Shown here: positions 23,961 through 32,043 of the stretch, piece by piece | Layout of the letters: every line of letters begins with the position of its first letter | Position numbering within the stretch: position 1 is the first letter of the stretch | IMG/VR virus record: IMGVR_UViG_3300032770_000013 | Span: 31,989 to 95,988 of that record | Reading direction: 5' to 3' (one strand) | DNA: 64,000 nt | From: a virus | The notes under the pieces: generated by a model | Seen by the model: the letters and a program-made list of their open reading frames with translations, nothing else | Told to the model about the DNA's origin: nothing | The model's database searches: none | Translations under genes and position numbers: made by a program

Positions 23961-24355
23961 CTGACTGCCGATGCAGCAGCAACGGACGCCCAGTATTTAT
24001 CGTGCAGGCGATCTGGCTGCAAAATACCTACATGACCAGCGGCCTTCGCTCTCCGAACCATGTCCGCCGTACTACGACCGCCAGTAAATGCCACCACCAT
24101 ATCCGGCTTGCCTTCATCTAACATGCGCTGATTCCGGATTGGACCAGCAGCGTTGCCATCCCGCTTCCATGCCGCTGGATAGGGCCACATACGTACACGG
24201 TGCTGATATGCCCATTCGTGAGCAAACGCATCAGCACCGCGCGCCGCACCGTGTATCACGTCCGTAATCGGACGATGACGATTCAGGTGGTCAAGCACAG
24301 CAAATACAAAATCCTTGTCTTTGAAGTCTCGACCGCCGCATACAAGCACGCGCAT
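23957..24355 (-). CDS. DUF2493/SLOG-family protein
   Basis: 132 aa. [52 protein letters not shown] and [11 protein letters not shown] are the standard YspA-like SLOG (DUF2493) motifs: a Rossmann-like nucleotide-binding fold with GGRxF and GAxGAD loops. SLOG proteins bind or process nucleotide-derived ligands; several act in phage-host conflict. Overlaps the zinc-knuckle gene by 4 nt. Confidence 0.85.
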   Translation of the reverse strand: MRVLVCGGRDFKDKDFVFAVLDHLNRHRPITDVIHGAARGADAFAHEWAYQHRVRMWPYPAAWKRDGNAAGPIRNQRMLDEGKPDMVVAFTGGRSTADMVRRAKAAGHVGILQPDRLHDKYWASVAAASAVR

Positions 24356-24358
24356 AAC

Positions 24359-25159
24359 TCATCCCTGAACCGTGACGGCAAGCGGTTTGCCGTTCATCCT
24401 AGCCTGCATACGGACAGTCTGCGGCGGAGCCAGATCCGTCGTTACCAATAGTCGCAATGATTCTCTCAATCGCGGGTCTGACGGATAGCGGTCGCCAAGC
24501 TCGGATGCTGATATTGGCGAATTTTGATCCCACAAATACGAATCGGGCGGATTGCTTACGCACCACCTCCACCATGCGATTCCGCGCTCGCCATGAAGCG
24601 GCCGGCGCCCGCGGTGCTCATGACTGGTCTGGGCGAGAAACATTGTTCCGGCCGGGCCGTAAATCGTCCGCATAACACCGTCCGGTCCGATAATATCGTG
24701 CGGTCCCTGCTCATCATTAAGCACGTCCGTCAGATAGACGAACATGGCGAGGAAGCCTGCCGGATCGTCCGCATCGCGGTGAAATTCCTGAATGTCAGGT
24801 CGCGTCGGACCCTGCGCTGGTCGTGTGTAAAAACTGTTCGCCGAGTAAGACAGTGCCGGATCGCGGCCGAGATAGCCGCTTACAAAGTCAGTCAACGCCA
24901 TTGCCTTCTCGAGAATGACCGGCGTTAGGATGGCATCACGAAGCGAAATGCAGATTGCGCTATCGTTTGGCACGGTATCTCGTGAGACTGGGTCGAGAAT
25001 GCCGCTGTTCTTCTGTGCTGCTACTCGGATGTGAGAGCCGGGGAATACCGGACGGGAAAGGAGATAGCCGAGCACTTCATTGCGCTCGGCATCGGTCAGC
25101 GGCGGCAGCATTACGTATGCCGTAGCGCGGAGGCTTTGGTCGATAGCTGCGTAGTCCAT
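24359..25159 (-). CDS. Phytanoyl-CoA dioxygenase-like 2OG-Fe(II) enzyme
   Basis: 266 aa. EFHRDADDPAGFLAMFVYLTD supplies the HxD iron ligands, SHEHRGRRPLHGERGIAWWRW the distal His and the 2-oxoglutarate Arg; PHDIIGPDGVMRTIYGPAGTM lies between, as in the PhyH family. Such enzymes hydroxylate small molecules or, in phages, nucleobases. It stands between a SLOG gene and an AAA+ ATPase in a block with glycosyltransferases. Confidence 0.75.
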   Translation of the reverse strand: MDYAAIDQSLRATAYVMLPPLTDAERNEVLGYLLSRPVFPGSHIRVAAQKNSGILDPVSRDTVPNDSAICISLRDAILTPVILEKAMALTDFVSGYLGRDPALSYSANSFYTRPAQGPTRPDIQEFHRDADDPAGFLAMFVYLTDVLNDEQGPHDIIGPDGVMRTIYGPAGTMFLAQTSHEHRGRRPLHGERGIAWWRWCVSNPPDSYLWDQNSPISASELGDRYPSDPRLRESLRLLVTTDLAPPQTVRMQARMNGKPLAVTVQG

Positions 25160-25165
25160 TTTGAT

Positions 25166-26143
25166 TTACCCAAGCGACCGAAAGCCAGCGGCCCGACGCA
25201 AACCGCCGACACCATCAGATTCAAGTTTTTGCTGACGCATTTGCCCGAGACGCTCAAATACCACGTCTTCGTCCTGACCAAAACATTTGATGGCAATAAT
25301 CACTTCACGTAGATGAGCTACGCTGTAGTCTTCAGTAAGTCGGACCCACCGTTCAAGTGTTATTTTGTCCAACGACGGCTCTTTGGCTTGGAAGTAAACG
25401 CGACGCGCATTCGCTGAAGGCATTCCAACGTGCATAATGGTATCAAAGCGCGATGGCCGATCTACGAAACGACGATCAAGGTATTCTGGATAGTTCGTTG
25501 TAGCCAAATGAACGACATTTGAAATCTGCGTTTCACCGTCAAGTAAAGCCAAATACCCATGATCGCCGTACTGCTGCACGAGTGCATCCAAATCTTCCAT
25601 GATTGTAATCATGGGACGATCTGGTTCGATTCGCCTCAGCAAACTGATGCAATCTGTCGCGAGAGTAGGCTTCTCAATGAACACCACAACACCACGATGT
25701 AACCGCACTAACTCCTGCGTCATCTGCCAAATTGCACTGGTTTTACCACTGCCGGGCGGCCCCCACATCAACAGCCCGCGCTTGAATGTAAAGCCGCGCT
25801 CAGAAAAATTATTCCGCAGCGTCCAGAATTTCTTAAATTCTGCCATTAGCTTCTCAACCGCGCCATCAGGCAATGCGAGCAAACTATCAATTTGAATTGG
25901 CATTTTTTCTAAATAAGGACCACGATTAGACAATTGCGGACGATAAGCGCCAGGCGGCAATTCATTCACAACTTCCGATACTGGGAAAAAAGCATCACCA
26001 GATTGCGCCCAACAACGAGCACTAGCTGCAATCTGCGCCCAATTGCTATCTGGTGGCCCTTGTGCTTCTACGGCAGCGGTCGGATTGCCATAAGCAGCCC
26101 GCTCGCGAAGAAGAGAGCCAACCAATTCGTTAAAGTCGTTCAT
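25166..26143 (-). CDS. AAA+ ATPase
   Basis: 325 aa from ATG 26143 (overlapping the previous stop). Walker A GPPGSGKTSAIWQM, Walker B MITIMEDLDALV, sensor 1 VHLATTNYPEYLDRRFVDRP with the arginine fingers, and a C-terminal lid give a single classic AAA module, closest in style to BCS1/Cdc48-like phage ATPases. The N-terminal 120 residues are a specific domain not recognised. Role could be remodelling of a partner from the adjacent genes. Confidence 0.85.
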   Translation of the reverse strand: MNDFNELVGSLLRERAAYGNPTAAVEAQGPPDSNWAQIAASARCWAQSGDAFFPVSEVVNELPPGAYRPQLSNRGPYLEKMPIQIDSLLALPDGAVEKLMAEFKKFWTLRNNFSERGFTFKRGLLMWGPPGSGKTSAIWQMTQELVRLHRGVVVFIEKPTLATDCISLLRRIEPDRPMITIMEDLDALVQQYGDHGYLALLDGETQISNVVHLATTNYPEYLDRRFVDRPSRFDTIMHVGMPSANARRVYFQAKEPSLDKITLERWVRLTEDYSVAHLREVIIAIKCFGQDEDVVFERLGQMRQQKLESDGVGGLRRAAGFRSLG

Positions 26144-26730
26144 TTCTGGAACCACCCAATTCCAAGCCTCTCCCCAATCACAGCCACATCTAGCCCATGC
26201 GCCCGCAGATCGGCAATGAAATGCCGGACCTCGTATTCCGGCGCGAATGCATCATGAAACGCCACAACCCCGCCGGACCGGACCAGCGGGGAATACCGCA
26301 GGTAATCGCTACACGCTTCCCGATAGCCATGATCGCCGTCGATGAACAGCATATCAAACGGCGCTTGCTGCCGCGCCTTCTCCAGCGTCTCCAGATCCCG
26401 GCTGTCCCCATGAATTATTGCGTGCGGGCCTGGTACGCTGCTTAGAAACGTCCCGATATTGTTTTCGTCCCGCTCGATCGTCCATGCCTGATCGAACATG
26501 AGCTCGAAGCAGCAATGAATGGCGCCGGCCGAGCCAAGGCCGATCTGCAAGCACTTGCCGTTGATGCCGAGCTCTTGGAGCACCTTGGCGAACGCCATGA
26601 ACTCGCTGCGCTCCTGCTGAATTGCCGGGAGATAAGGCGTGTTGCTCTCGTAATCATTGTGCCATCCGGAATGTGGCGCGAATCGACCGTCGTAGGCAAC
26701 GGCATCGAAGTCTTGCGGTTGGCAACTCAT
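26140..26730 (-). CDS. Class I SAM methyltransferase-like protein
   Basis: 196 aa. KCLQIGLGSAGAIHCCFELMF (motif I), WTIERDENN, MLFIDGDHGYREACSDYLRY and VRSGGVVAFHDA are the Methyltransf_24/cephalosporin-hydroxylase pattern. A second copy is at 44908-45489 in the rightward operon (HDxx...HPGGVIAFHDA). Substrate unknown, possibly a sugar or base. Confidence 0.7.
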   Translation of the reverse strand: MSCQPQDFDAVAYDGRFAPHSGWHNDYESNTPYLPAIQQERSEFMAFAKVLQELGINGKCLQIGLGSAGAIHCCFELMFDQAWTIERDENNIGTFLSSVPGPHAIIHGDSRDLETLEKARQQAPFDMLFIDGDHGYREACSDYLRYSPLVRSGGVVAFHDAFAPEYEVRHFIADLRAHGLDVAVIGERLGIGWFQK

Positions 26731-26825
26731 CGGACGAAATGCACCACGATTATCTCGACTTGCAGCACGACAATAGCAGCAATGAGGCAGAGGATGGCGA
26801 GAACTATTTTATGGTGGGCGGACAT
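26727..26825 (-). CDS. Single-span membrane microprotein
   Basis: 32 aa, almost entirely one transmembrane helix (IVLAILCLIAAIVVLQVEII). Start overlaps the previous stop (TGATG) and its stop overlaps the next ATG (ATGA), which supports it despite its size. Confidence 0.5.
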   Translation of the reverse strand: MSAHHKIVLAILCLIAAIVVLQVEIIVVHFVR

Positions 26826-27031
26826 CAATCGTTCTCAAGAAACATAGGATGCGCCGCGATCGATTCAGTGTAATGACTTCCGTCAGGTCGAACGCAGTCA
26901 TACCACGGCTGAGGTGCTTTGCATGTTGGCTGTATATCGCAATACTGCTTGCCGTGATCGACTTCGCAGTGTGGCGGATCGGGCGCCAGACAGCTTAGTG
27001 TCGTTGCGAGAACTAAGGTGCATACGTCCAT
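26825..27031 (-). CDS. Exported Cys-rich small protein
   Basis: 68 aa with an N-terminal hydrophobic signal (VCTLVLATTLSCLA) and a mature part with five cysteines in PHCEVDHGKQYCDIQPTC and WYDCVRP. Probably disulfide-bonded in the periplasm. ATG 27031 is chosen as the start of the signal peptide. Confidence 0.55.
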   Translation of the reverse strand: MDVCTLVLATTLSCLAPDPPHCEVDHGKQYCDIQPTCKAPQPWYDCVRPDGSHYTESIAAHPMFLEND

Positions 27032-27033
27032 GA

Positions 27034-27228
27034 TTATTCCCACTCCTCGCAACCAGCACGCCACTCAGCGTCGGCCGCTAGAGCCATCCGCTGTTCAGGC
27101 GTGAATGTATGCCACATCTCACGGGCACGAGCACCAACGTGATTGCGCCAGTCGTGAACGCGCCCCGCATCGGCCCATTGCGGATCGTCCACGTCAGATT
27201 GCTTTGAAGAATTGCGATAGATGCTCAC
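27034..27228 (-). CDS. Small acidic protein, unknown
   Basis: 64 aa, Trp-rich (DPQWADAG, HDWRNHVG, EMWHTFTPEQRMALAAD). Four-nt overlap with the next gene upstream. No motif known to me. Confidence 0.55.
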   Translation of the reverse strand: MSIYRNSSKQSDVDDPQWADAGRVHDWRNHVGARAREMWHTFTPEQRMALAADAEWRAGCEEWE

Positions 27229-27788
27229 GGCCGCCCCTGAAACGATTCGATGAACCGCCGCACATGCGGATTCTTACTCTGCGCCATCTCTTCCGCCGAG
27301 TTAAAAGTCTCACCCCCGGCAGTATGGATCGGCCATACATCGCCGTGATGTGCAGTGGCTTGAGCAGCAGCGTTTACCTTGTCGGCCGCGTCCAATATCT
27401 CGCTGGCCTTGTTGGCAAAGATCGAAGAGATCGGCATGATTGTCATTCCCCCCATTGTGTAGTCGAAGCAAACCGCTTTCCGACCATCGATCGTGCAGAC
27501 CGCGGCTTCTTGCCCTGGCATGCCGACGACAAAGTCGACCTCGTAGCCATTCTCTTCCATGAGCACCTTGGCGATCGCCATCCGCTTCTTGAGCACGGGA
27601 TGACTCTCAACTGTTCGTTCCCATGTCTCGCGGATGTTATTGAGCCATGCGAGCCCCAGCGCAGACTGCATCGCGTGATTGCGCTCAAACCGAAAGCTAG
27701 CATCGGTATCGGCGCCGAACTCTTCCTCGACCAGCGAGGCGGCGTATTCAATGATCTTCTTGGCGACGTCGCGGTAATCAATGGCCAT
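27225..27788 (-). CDS. Phage protein, unknown
   Basis: 187 aa from ATG 27788 (GAGG 7 nt upstream). Two helices, then HPVLKKRMAIAKVLMEENGYEV, a beta segment CTIDGRKAVCFDYTMGGM and a helical C-terminus. Soluble; not recognised. Confidence 0.6.
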   Translation of the reverse strand: MAIDYRDVAKKIIEYAASLVEEEFGADTDASFRFERNHAMQSALGLAWLNNIRETWERTVESHPVLKKRMAIAKVLMEENGYEVDFVVGMPGQEAAVCTIDGRKAVCFDYTMGGMTIMPISSIFANKASEILDAADKVNAAAQATAHHGDVWPIHTAGGETFNSAEEMAQSKNPHVRRFIESFQGRP

Positions 27789-27817
27789 CGCCAATCCTCG
27801 TTCTCTGCTAGAGGGTT

Positions 27818-28060
27818 CTAATAGCCGAACTCAGCTATCTCGTGAACCGTAACACCTTCCGTTGCTGCGGCATGACGTTTAGCCGCCTCGCGATCGTATC
27901 TGCCAGCTTCGTCAATCAACTCGGTATAGCCGCTCCATCCTGGCCGATAAAATAGACCGCGTTTGCGAATCACAACGCCGAGAGAAGATGGGGCGATATA
28001 TGGATCGTCATGTTTAATCATCGTCGTTTCTAATTTGAGTTCCACCAGCGGGCCACTCAT
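27818..28060 (-). CDS. Phage protein, unknown
   Basis: 80 aa. The start is set by AAGGAG 6 nt before ATG 28060. Contains DDPYIAPSSLGVVIRKRG and a helical AKRHAAATEG. Not recognised. Confidence 0.6.
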   Translation of the reverse strand: MSGPLVELKLETTMIKHDDPYIAPSSLGVVIRKRGLFYRPGWSGYTELIDEAGRYDREAAKRHAAATEGVTVHEIAEFGY

Positions 28061-28148
28061 AGTCGCTCCTTGCGGCCACCTCGATCTTGATAGCCGCGTA
28101 TGCCATGTTGAGAAGGATCCAGACTTTGAGGGCTATGAACCAGTTCAC
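28014..28148 (-). CDS. Possible membrane microprotein
   Basis: 44 aa from GTG 28148, which overlaps the TGA of the preceding gene (GTGA). One hydrophobic segment (FIALKVWILLNMAYAAI) then a charged tail. It overlaps the next gene by 47 nt, so coding status is uncertain. Confidence 0.4.
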   Translation of the reverse strand: MNWFIALKVWILLNMAYAAIKIEVAARSDYEWPAGGTQIRNDDD

Positions 28149-28351
28149 GTCACCAACTCCACGCATTTCTCACAGCATAATCCCCAATAGTTATACGGCT
28201 CGGGGATAAACGCTATTCGCCAGCCATGCCGGGCAATTTCTGCGTTGGCCTCAGCATGCAATACGCTCGGCTTGAATACCAGTTCCGACTTGCATGGTAC
28301 GCAGACGAAACGCATTATCGGAGGCTTTTTGGTTTCAGTCACGGCATACAT
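28145..28351 (-). CDS. Zinc-knuckle microprotein
   Basis: 68 aa: FVCVPCKSELVF and WGLCCEKCVE give two CxxC/CCxxC pairs 43 residues apart, a zinc-ribbon-like layout. Overlaps the next upstream gene by 13 nt. Confidence 0.55.
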   Translation of the reverse strand: MYAVTETKKPPIMRFVCVPCKSELVFKPSVLHAEANAEIARHGWRIAFIPEPYNYWGLCCEKCVELVT

Positions 28352-28596
28352 CCCTTTTGTGCTGGCAATACCATTCTATTCCGACGAAGCCGCAGGAACG
28401 CATTTAGCATCGCGCTTACAGAACCCGGAACTTCTCCTGCCTTGTGCCATCGCACTAAAGTTCGCTCAACCACATTGCATCGCAGTCGCAATTCCTGACG
28501 CCATGCGAATGGACCCCAAATCTCTTGGCTGATCGAAACAGCATCGTCCCACGAATAGCGATGGCCCGCAGGCATTAGGATCGAGTTATTGCGCAT
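28339..28596 (-). CDS. HTH-like small protein
   Basis: 85 aa. ELRLRCNVVERTLVRWHKAGEVPGSV resembles a small helix-turn-helix with a recognition helix RTLVRWHKAG; the rest is basic. Possibly a regulator. Overlaps both neighbours. Confidence 0.5.
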   Translation of the reverse strand: MRNNSILMPAGHRYSWDDAVSISQEIWGPFAWRQELRLRCNVVERTLVRWHKAGEVPGSVSAMLNAFLRLRRNRMVLPAQKGCMP

Positions 28597-29092
28597 AGCC
28601 TTTCTTCTCCAACTTCTCCCGCCCGCGGTCCGTCAGCTTAATCCCGAACGCCGCTTCCGATTCAAGCTCTGGACTAGCCGCGCCTGCCCAGATCACGCCA
28701 TGCACCAGCACGCCCATTTGAACGCAGCCCTTGGCCGAAAGCTGGTCGTAAACCGACATTGCCTGATTATCCTCTGGCGCTTTCTTCTTGCGCGATAGCA
28801 CCATGAACCGAGAGGCATATTTGCCGGTCGTAGCTTCGTGCACCTCGGTCAACGCCGCCATTTCCTCACCGGTCAACGGGTCATCGAACTTGACCAGCGT
28901 ATCTTGGTTCTCCGCTCGTTTGGCATTGCGCATGGCTGTGGCAAGCCGATCATGGGCTGCGGTGTAATCCAGATGCGGCCGGACGAACGGATCGGTCTTC
29001 CTCGCCGCCAATGCGCCTTCAATCGCTTTGATTGCGGCTGTGGCGAATATGATGGTTTCGAGATCGTCGTGGTCGACGGTAACTTTGGTCAT
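28586..29092 (-). CDS. Phage protein, unknown
   Basis: 168 aa. N-terminal helical half; C-terminal segment AKGCVQMGVLVHGVIWAGA...KLTDRGREKLEKKGYAQ resembles the wing of a winged helix (LTDRGREKL is a common wHTH ending). Ends 11 nt inside the next gene. Confidence 0.55.
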   Translation of the reverse strand: MTKVTVDHDDLETIIFATAAIKAIEGALAARKTDPFVRPHLDYTAAHDRLATAMRNAKRAENQDTLVKFDDPLTGEEMAALTEVHEATTGKYASRFMVLSRKKKAPEDNQAMSVYDQLSAKGCVQMGVLVHGVIWAGAASPELESEAAFGIKLTDRGREKLEKKGYAQ

Positions 29093-29277
29093 GGCTTAAT
29101 CAACTCCGGCTCGGCAAAAGCAGCATGCAGCAACTGGCGATCATTAAACCAACAGACATCATAGACCACTAATTGCTGCCGATCGCTGGATATGCGGCGC
29201 ACCATATCAATCACCATTGACGGGCCGCCAGACCGCAGCAGCACGATGTCGCCGACTTGGAATTTTGGTTCACTCAT
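29089..29277 (-). CDS. DUF2158-like small protein
   Basis: 62 aa. FQVGDIVLLRSGGPSMVID then CWFNDRQLLHAAF matches the DUF2158 (YodC-like) pattern FxxGDxVxLKSGGPxMTV...CxWF, a small SH3-like barrel. Common in phages and proteobacteria; function unknown. Confidence 0.75.
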   Translation of the reverse strand: MSEPKFQVGDIVLLRSGGPSMVIDMVRRISSDRQQLVVYDVCWFNDRQLLHAAFAEPELIKP

Positions 29278-29293
29278 CGTATAATCTCCTATT

Positions 29294-29458
29294 TCACCGC
29301 AACAGCGTATTCCGCAGTTGGTCCTTCGAGAACCCGGGACCGTAAACCAAGTGATGCTGCACGATCGCTTGGCGCACCTCAGAGACTATGAAACCGATTA
29401 TTATTCCGTAGCTGAAGAATACTACGGCAGGGGCTTTAAGGGTCGGAGCCTCGGCCAT
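29294..29458 (-). CDS. Single-span membrane protein
   Basis: 54 aa: one transmembrane helix (AVVFFSYGIIIGFIVSE) near the N-terminus and a polar tail. ATG 29458 overlaps the TGA of the preceding gene (TGATG). Confidence 0.55.
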   Translation of the reverse strand: MAEAPTLKAPAVVFFSYGIIIGFIVSEVRQAIVQHHLVYGPGFSKDQLRNTLLR

Positions 29459-29697
29459 CACACTTCGACGCCGAGTTCCCGAAGCTCGCGCTTGAGGCGG
29501 ATAATCTCATCCTCCATGATTCCCTTCATGACACCAACTGGATCGCGGAGAAGATGACCGAGATATTCACCTGTTCTTTCCTCGCCACGTCGCAGACACA
29601 TATTTTCCCATGCCGACTTCGGCAGTGCCAAATATGTTTCCACTCGCTCAATCCGACTTCGGAGAGTCGCAGCAGTCGCAATATCTGCGTATTTCAT
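29458..29697 (-). CDS. Coiled-coil small protein
   Basis: 79 aa from ATG 29697 (GAGGAA 8 nt upstream). Helical throughout, ending IIRLKRELRELGVEV. Not recognised. Confidence 0.55.
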   Translation of the reverse strand: MKYADIATAATLRSRIERVETYLALPKSAWENMCLRRGEERTGEYLGHLLRDPVGVMKGIMEDEIIRLKRELRELGVEV

Positions 29698-29738
29698 TTG
29701 AATGTTCCTCTTGATTGTGCCGTAGCCGATTCCGCACA

Positions 29739-29957
29739 TCACTTCGCCTCCGCTCTCATCCACCTCGCCTGCGAGGGGCAGCTTTTATCCATCGTCAACA
29801 CCGCTCCAACCGGACCAGGCTTAACGCCGATGTAGCCCTCGCCTACTCTTGTCAGGAGAGCGCAGGGATTCGTTTCCGCCGGCCAGAGCCACCATCCAAC
29901 CGTTGCGGCTAGAATGCTGCCGAGGATTATGGCGCGGGCGTAGTTGATGAGGGTCAT
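29739..29957 (-). CDS. Membrane-anchored/exported small protein
   Basis: 72 aa with an N-terminal hydrophobic helix (AIILGSILAATVGWWLW) and a short soluble part containing two cysteines. Overlaps the next gene by 4 nt. Confidence 0.55.
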   Translation of the reverse strand: MTLINYARAIILGSILAATVGWWLWPAETNPCALLTRVGEGYIGVKPGPVGAVLTMDKSCPSQARWMRAEAK

Positions 29958-30340
29958 TCATCGCCCCACAACTCGATCTGCTCCTTCTTCCATTCTTCAA
30001 GTGCAGCCAAGTTACTCTCGGTTCCCAAATAGATTTTGCTCCAAGGGACGATCACCTCTTGATTCATCTCAGGAGAGGAAATCGAAATACCTTCCTCACA
30101 CACGCTCATATCGAGGCCGAATGGTTCCTTAAAGAACACCTCAATCACTTCTGTAGCAATCTTGCGAACGGCACGCTCGAGCACTTCCGGCTTTAGATCG
30201 ATGCTAATCTCAAATGAATTACCGTCCTTTTCGATATTCACTGAGATGCCTTTTTCCAAGTCGTCCGGCCAATCTCCCCATTCCCAATTGGAAAGATTGA
30301 CGCGGACCTTCTTCTTTCGCTTCGTCGCTCGTTTTGCCAT
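29954..30340 (-). CDS. Phage protein, unknown
   Basis: 128 aa. A basic N-terminus (AKRATKRKKKVRV), then a beta-rich region (SVNIEKDGNSFEISIDL) and an acidic end. Its ATG immediately abuts the stop of the upstream gene. Not recognised. Confidence 0.6.
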   Translation of the reverse strand: MAKRATKRKKKVRVNLSNWEWGDWPDDLEKGISVNIEKDGNSFEISIDLKPEVLERAVRKIATEVIEVFFKEPFGLDMSVCEEGISISSPEMNQEVIVPWSKIYLGTESNLAALEEWKKEQIELWGDE

Positions 30341-30573
30341 CAGATTATCTCTTTCAGCCCATGCTGATTTTCGAGTATCTTGTTCTTGGCGCGTAATTGC
30401 TCGATCTCATCAGCAGCTTCCAGCATATCGCGCCGAGCGGTTTGTTCATCCATGATTGCGATTGCCGTTCCCGTCATGATCGAACCGCGCGCTATGCTGC
30501 CATCGGGCAAGATTGATCCCAATGTCATCATTGGGTGGCGAAGCCGCTCGACTAAATCGCGGTGGTCGGTCAT
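30340..30573 (-). CDS. Small protein of the Lar/ead-like type
   Basis: 77 aa from ATG 30573. It starts MTDHRDLVERLRHP and ends in a coiled coil (AADEIEQLRAKNKILE), the pattern of small phage accessory proteins that begin with DLxxRLR and close with an ExIExLRxxL helix. Function unknown. Confidence 0.6.
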   Translation of the reverse strand: MTDHRDLVERLRHPMMTLGSILPDGSIARGSIMTGTAIAIMDEQTARRDMLEAADEIEQLRAKNKILENQHGLKEII

Positions 30574-30740
30574 GGCAACCAATAAACTGTTGAGGATTCA
30601 CCATACGGTGCCCAATAGCTTTTGAAACGGACATGCTGCCGCCAAACCCATCGCCTTTGGCCATTGCGCTTGTTAAACTCATGGACCGAAAGATAGGCTT
30701 TAACCGGGAACCAAGCCCACCAAAGCTCTCCGTCTTTCAT
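30570..30740 (-). CDS. Trp-rich microprotein
   Basis: 56 aa with ten aromatic residues (GELWWAWFPV, RRWVWRQHVRF, SYWAPYG). ATGA overlaps at both ends link it to its neighbours. The composition suggests a compact beta fold; not recognised. Confidence 0.55.
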   Translation of the reverse strand: MKDGELWWAWFPVKAYLSVHEFNKRNGQRRWVWRQHVRFKSYWAPYGESSTVYWLP

Positions 30741-30895
30741 TTCCGCTTCTCCACCACATCATCAGCAAATCGCAGGTCGGCAATCGCTTCGGCAATGAGC
30801 GTCCCGATTTCATCCTGCGACAATGAACTAAGTTCTTTGCCTTCAGCTTGGATGCGAGCCAGAACGCAGGCCATGACCATGTTGCGGTCGATCAT
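30737..30895 (-). CDS. Small helical protein
   Basis: 52 aa: ACVLARIQAEGKELSSLSQDEI then a second helix. ATGA overlap with the Trp-rich gene. Not recognised. Confidence 0.55.
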   Translation of the reverse strand: MIDRNMVMACVLARIQAEGKELSSLSQDEIGTLIAEAIADLRFADDVVEKRK

Positions 30896-30920
30896 TTCCG
30901 CTTCTCCGCTTGCCGATTAG

Positions 30921-31052
30921 CTATTGGCCCAAATCTTTAATGGTATTCGGGACAATCCAAAAGCATTCTGAACCTTTTGAGCCGTTGCCATAATAAACGG
31001 CCCATCCCCAAGTAGTTCGCTTGAAGCGTATCCGCACGCATTGCATTTTCAT
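30921..31052 (-). CDS. Microprotein, unknown
   Basis: 43 aa from ATG 31052: MKMQCVRIRFKRTTWGWAVYY, a beta-hairpin-like composition. ATGA overlap with the preceding gene. Confidence 0.5.
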   Translation of the reverse strand: MKMQCVRIRFKRTTWGWAVYYGNGSKGSECFWIVPNTIKDLGQ

Positions 31053-31429
31053 GACTTCTTCTCCGCTTGCCGGCGATACCAAGTACGGCGCGACATCCCG
31101 AGCTTCTTCCACGGTTCCTGCGCCGCTAAGGTTTTCGACCTGTCCTCGAGGCGAGGGCGCTTAAATGGTCGTGGCTTATGATCGAGGGTTCCCGTCTTTC
31201 CGGTCACGCGCGGCCGAGGATTTTTGACCGCAACGTTGTCACCCACAACCTTGTCAGCACCGTCCGCCCGGCGCGAGCCTACTGGGACTTCGACAACCCG
31301 CGGCATCCGAGACCTCGCCGATGCCGCCAAGTCTCCATCCGTTCGCTTGGGATTGGTCCTCGTCTCAAACTTAGGGCACGGCCCTAACCGATGCCGTTCA
31401 CCACAAGTCCTGCATTTCGGCAAATCCAT
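31049..31429 (-). CDS. Basic zinc-knuckle protein
   Basis: 126 aa from ATG 31429. The N-terminal CRTCGERHRLGPCPKF is a Cys-knuckle; the centre is disordered and Arg/Pro-rich; the C-terminus (WKKLGMSRRTWYRRQAEKK) looks like a homeodomain-like recognition helix. Likely DNA binding. Confidence 0.6.
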   Translation of the reverse strand: MDLPKCRTCGERHRLGPCPKFETRTNPKRTDGDLAASARSRMPRVVEVPVGSRRADGADKVVGDNVAVKNPRPRVTGKTGTLDHKPRPFKRPRLEDRSKTLAAQEPWKKLGMSRRTWYRRQAEKKS

Positions 31430-31461
31430 GACACCGGATTGGCACAGAATTGGCACCGCAG

Positions 31462-31908
31462 TCAAGAGCCATCTTCCGGTTTCCTGTTCGCAACTCCCTG
31501 CGGCCCAGATAACTGCGCCATGTCCTCGAATAAGCCGAGTTCCCGCATTTCCTCGAGGATCTCAGCCCGCAATTGATCCCGATCCTTGCCGTTGAGCGGA
31601 TTGTCTTTGTCGCCTGAGACTTTGAGCGCCGAAAGCTTCGGATAATAATAGGGCGCAACCTTATCGGCTAAGGCCGCCGCATCTTTGACATACCCGTCGA
31701 CCGTTTCATCATCGATCCCATTCCGCAGGCAAATCATAGCCTTGCGCCTGAAATGCCACATCGCCTCCTTCATGATCGAGAGGCAATCGAGATTGGGCGT
31801 ATCATCAGCCGCATAGGAAAGAGCGGCCATCGCGCCGCCTGGACTATCGCGCAGTCTGGCTTCGCGGGCGAGCGTCCGTTTGTTCTTTGAGCCCTTTGGA
31901 CGAGCCAT
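31462..31908 (-). CDS. Possible terminase small subunit-like protein
   Basis: 148 aa. A basic N-terminus (MARPKGSKNKRTLAREARL), a central helical region (MKEAMWHFRRKAMICL) and DKVAPYYYPKLSALKVSGDK-DNPL. The GSKNK start and the APYxxPKLSAxxVxGD segment are seen in small phage proteins usually encoded next to terminase, but here TerL is 14 kb away on the other strand. It could equally be a general DNA-binding protein. A good promoter lies 60 nt upstream. Confidence 0.5.
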   Translation of the reverse strand: MARPKGSKNKRTLAREARLRDSPGGAMAALSYAADDTPNLDCLSIMKEAMWHFRRKAMICLRNGIDDETVDGYVKDAAALADKVAPYYYPKLSALKVSGDKDNPLNGKDRDQLRAEILEEMRELGLFEDMAQLSGPQGVANRKPEDGS

Positions 31909-31968
31909 TTACGACCGTATTTCCAATTTTTTCCTGTTGCCGCCCAAACATTTATCGTGAACGGCTGG

Positions 31969-31997
31969 AATATATCCGGGAAATACGAGTATTTCAA
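31969..31997 (-). promoter_or_regulatory. Sigma70-type promoter
   Basis: Leftward: TTGAAA (31992-31997), 17-nt spacer, TATATT (31969-31974); five of six matches in each box. It lies in the 135-nt gap upstream of the gene starting at 31908. Confidence 0.6.
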
Positions 31998-32043
31998 TTA
32001 TAGCTTCGGAGCCTCGCTTACGGCAGGCTTTTCGACTTGGCGT

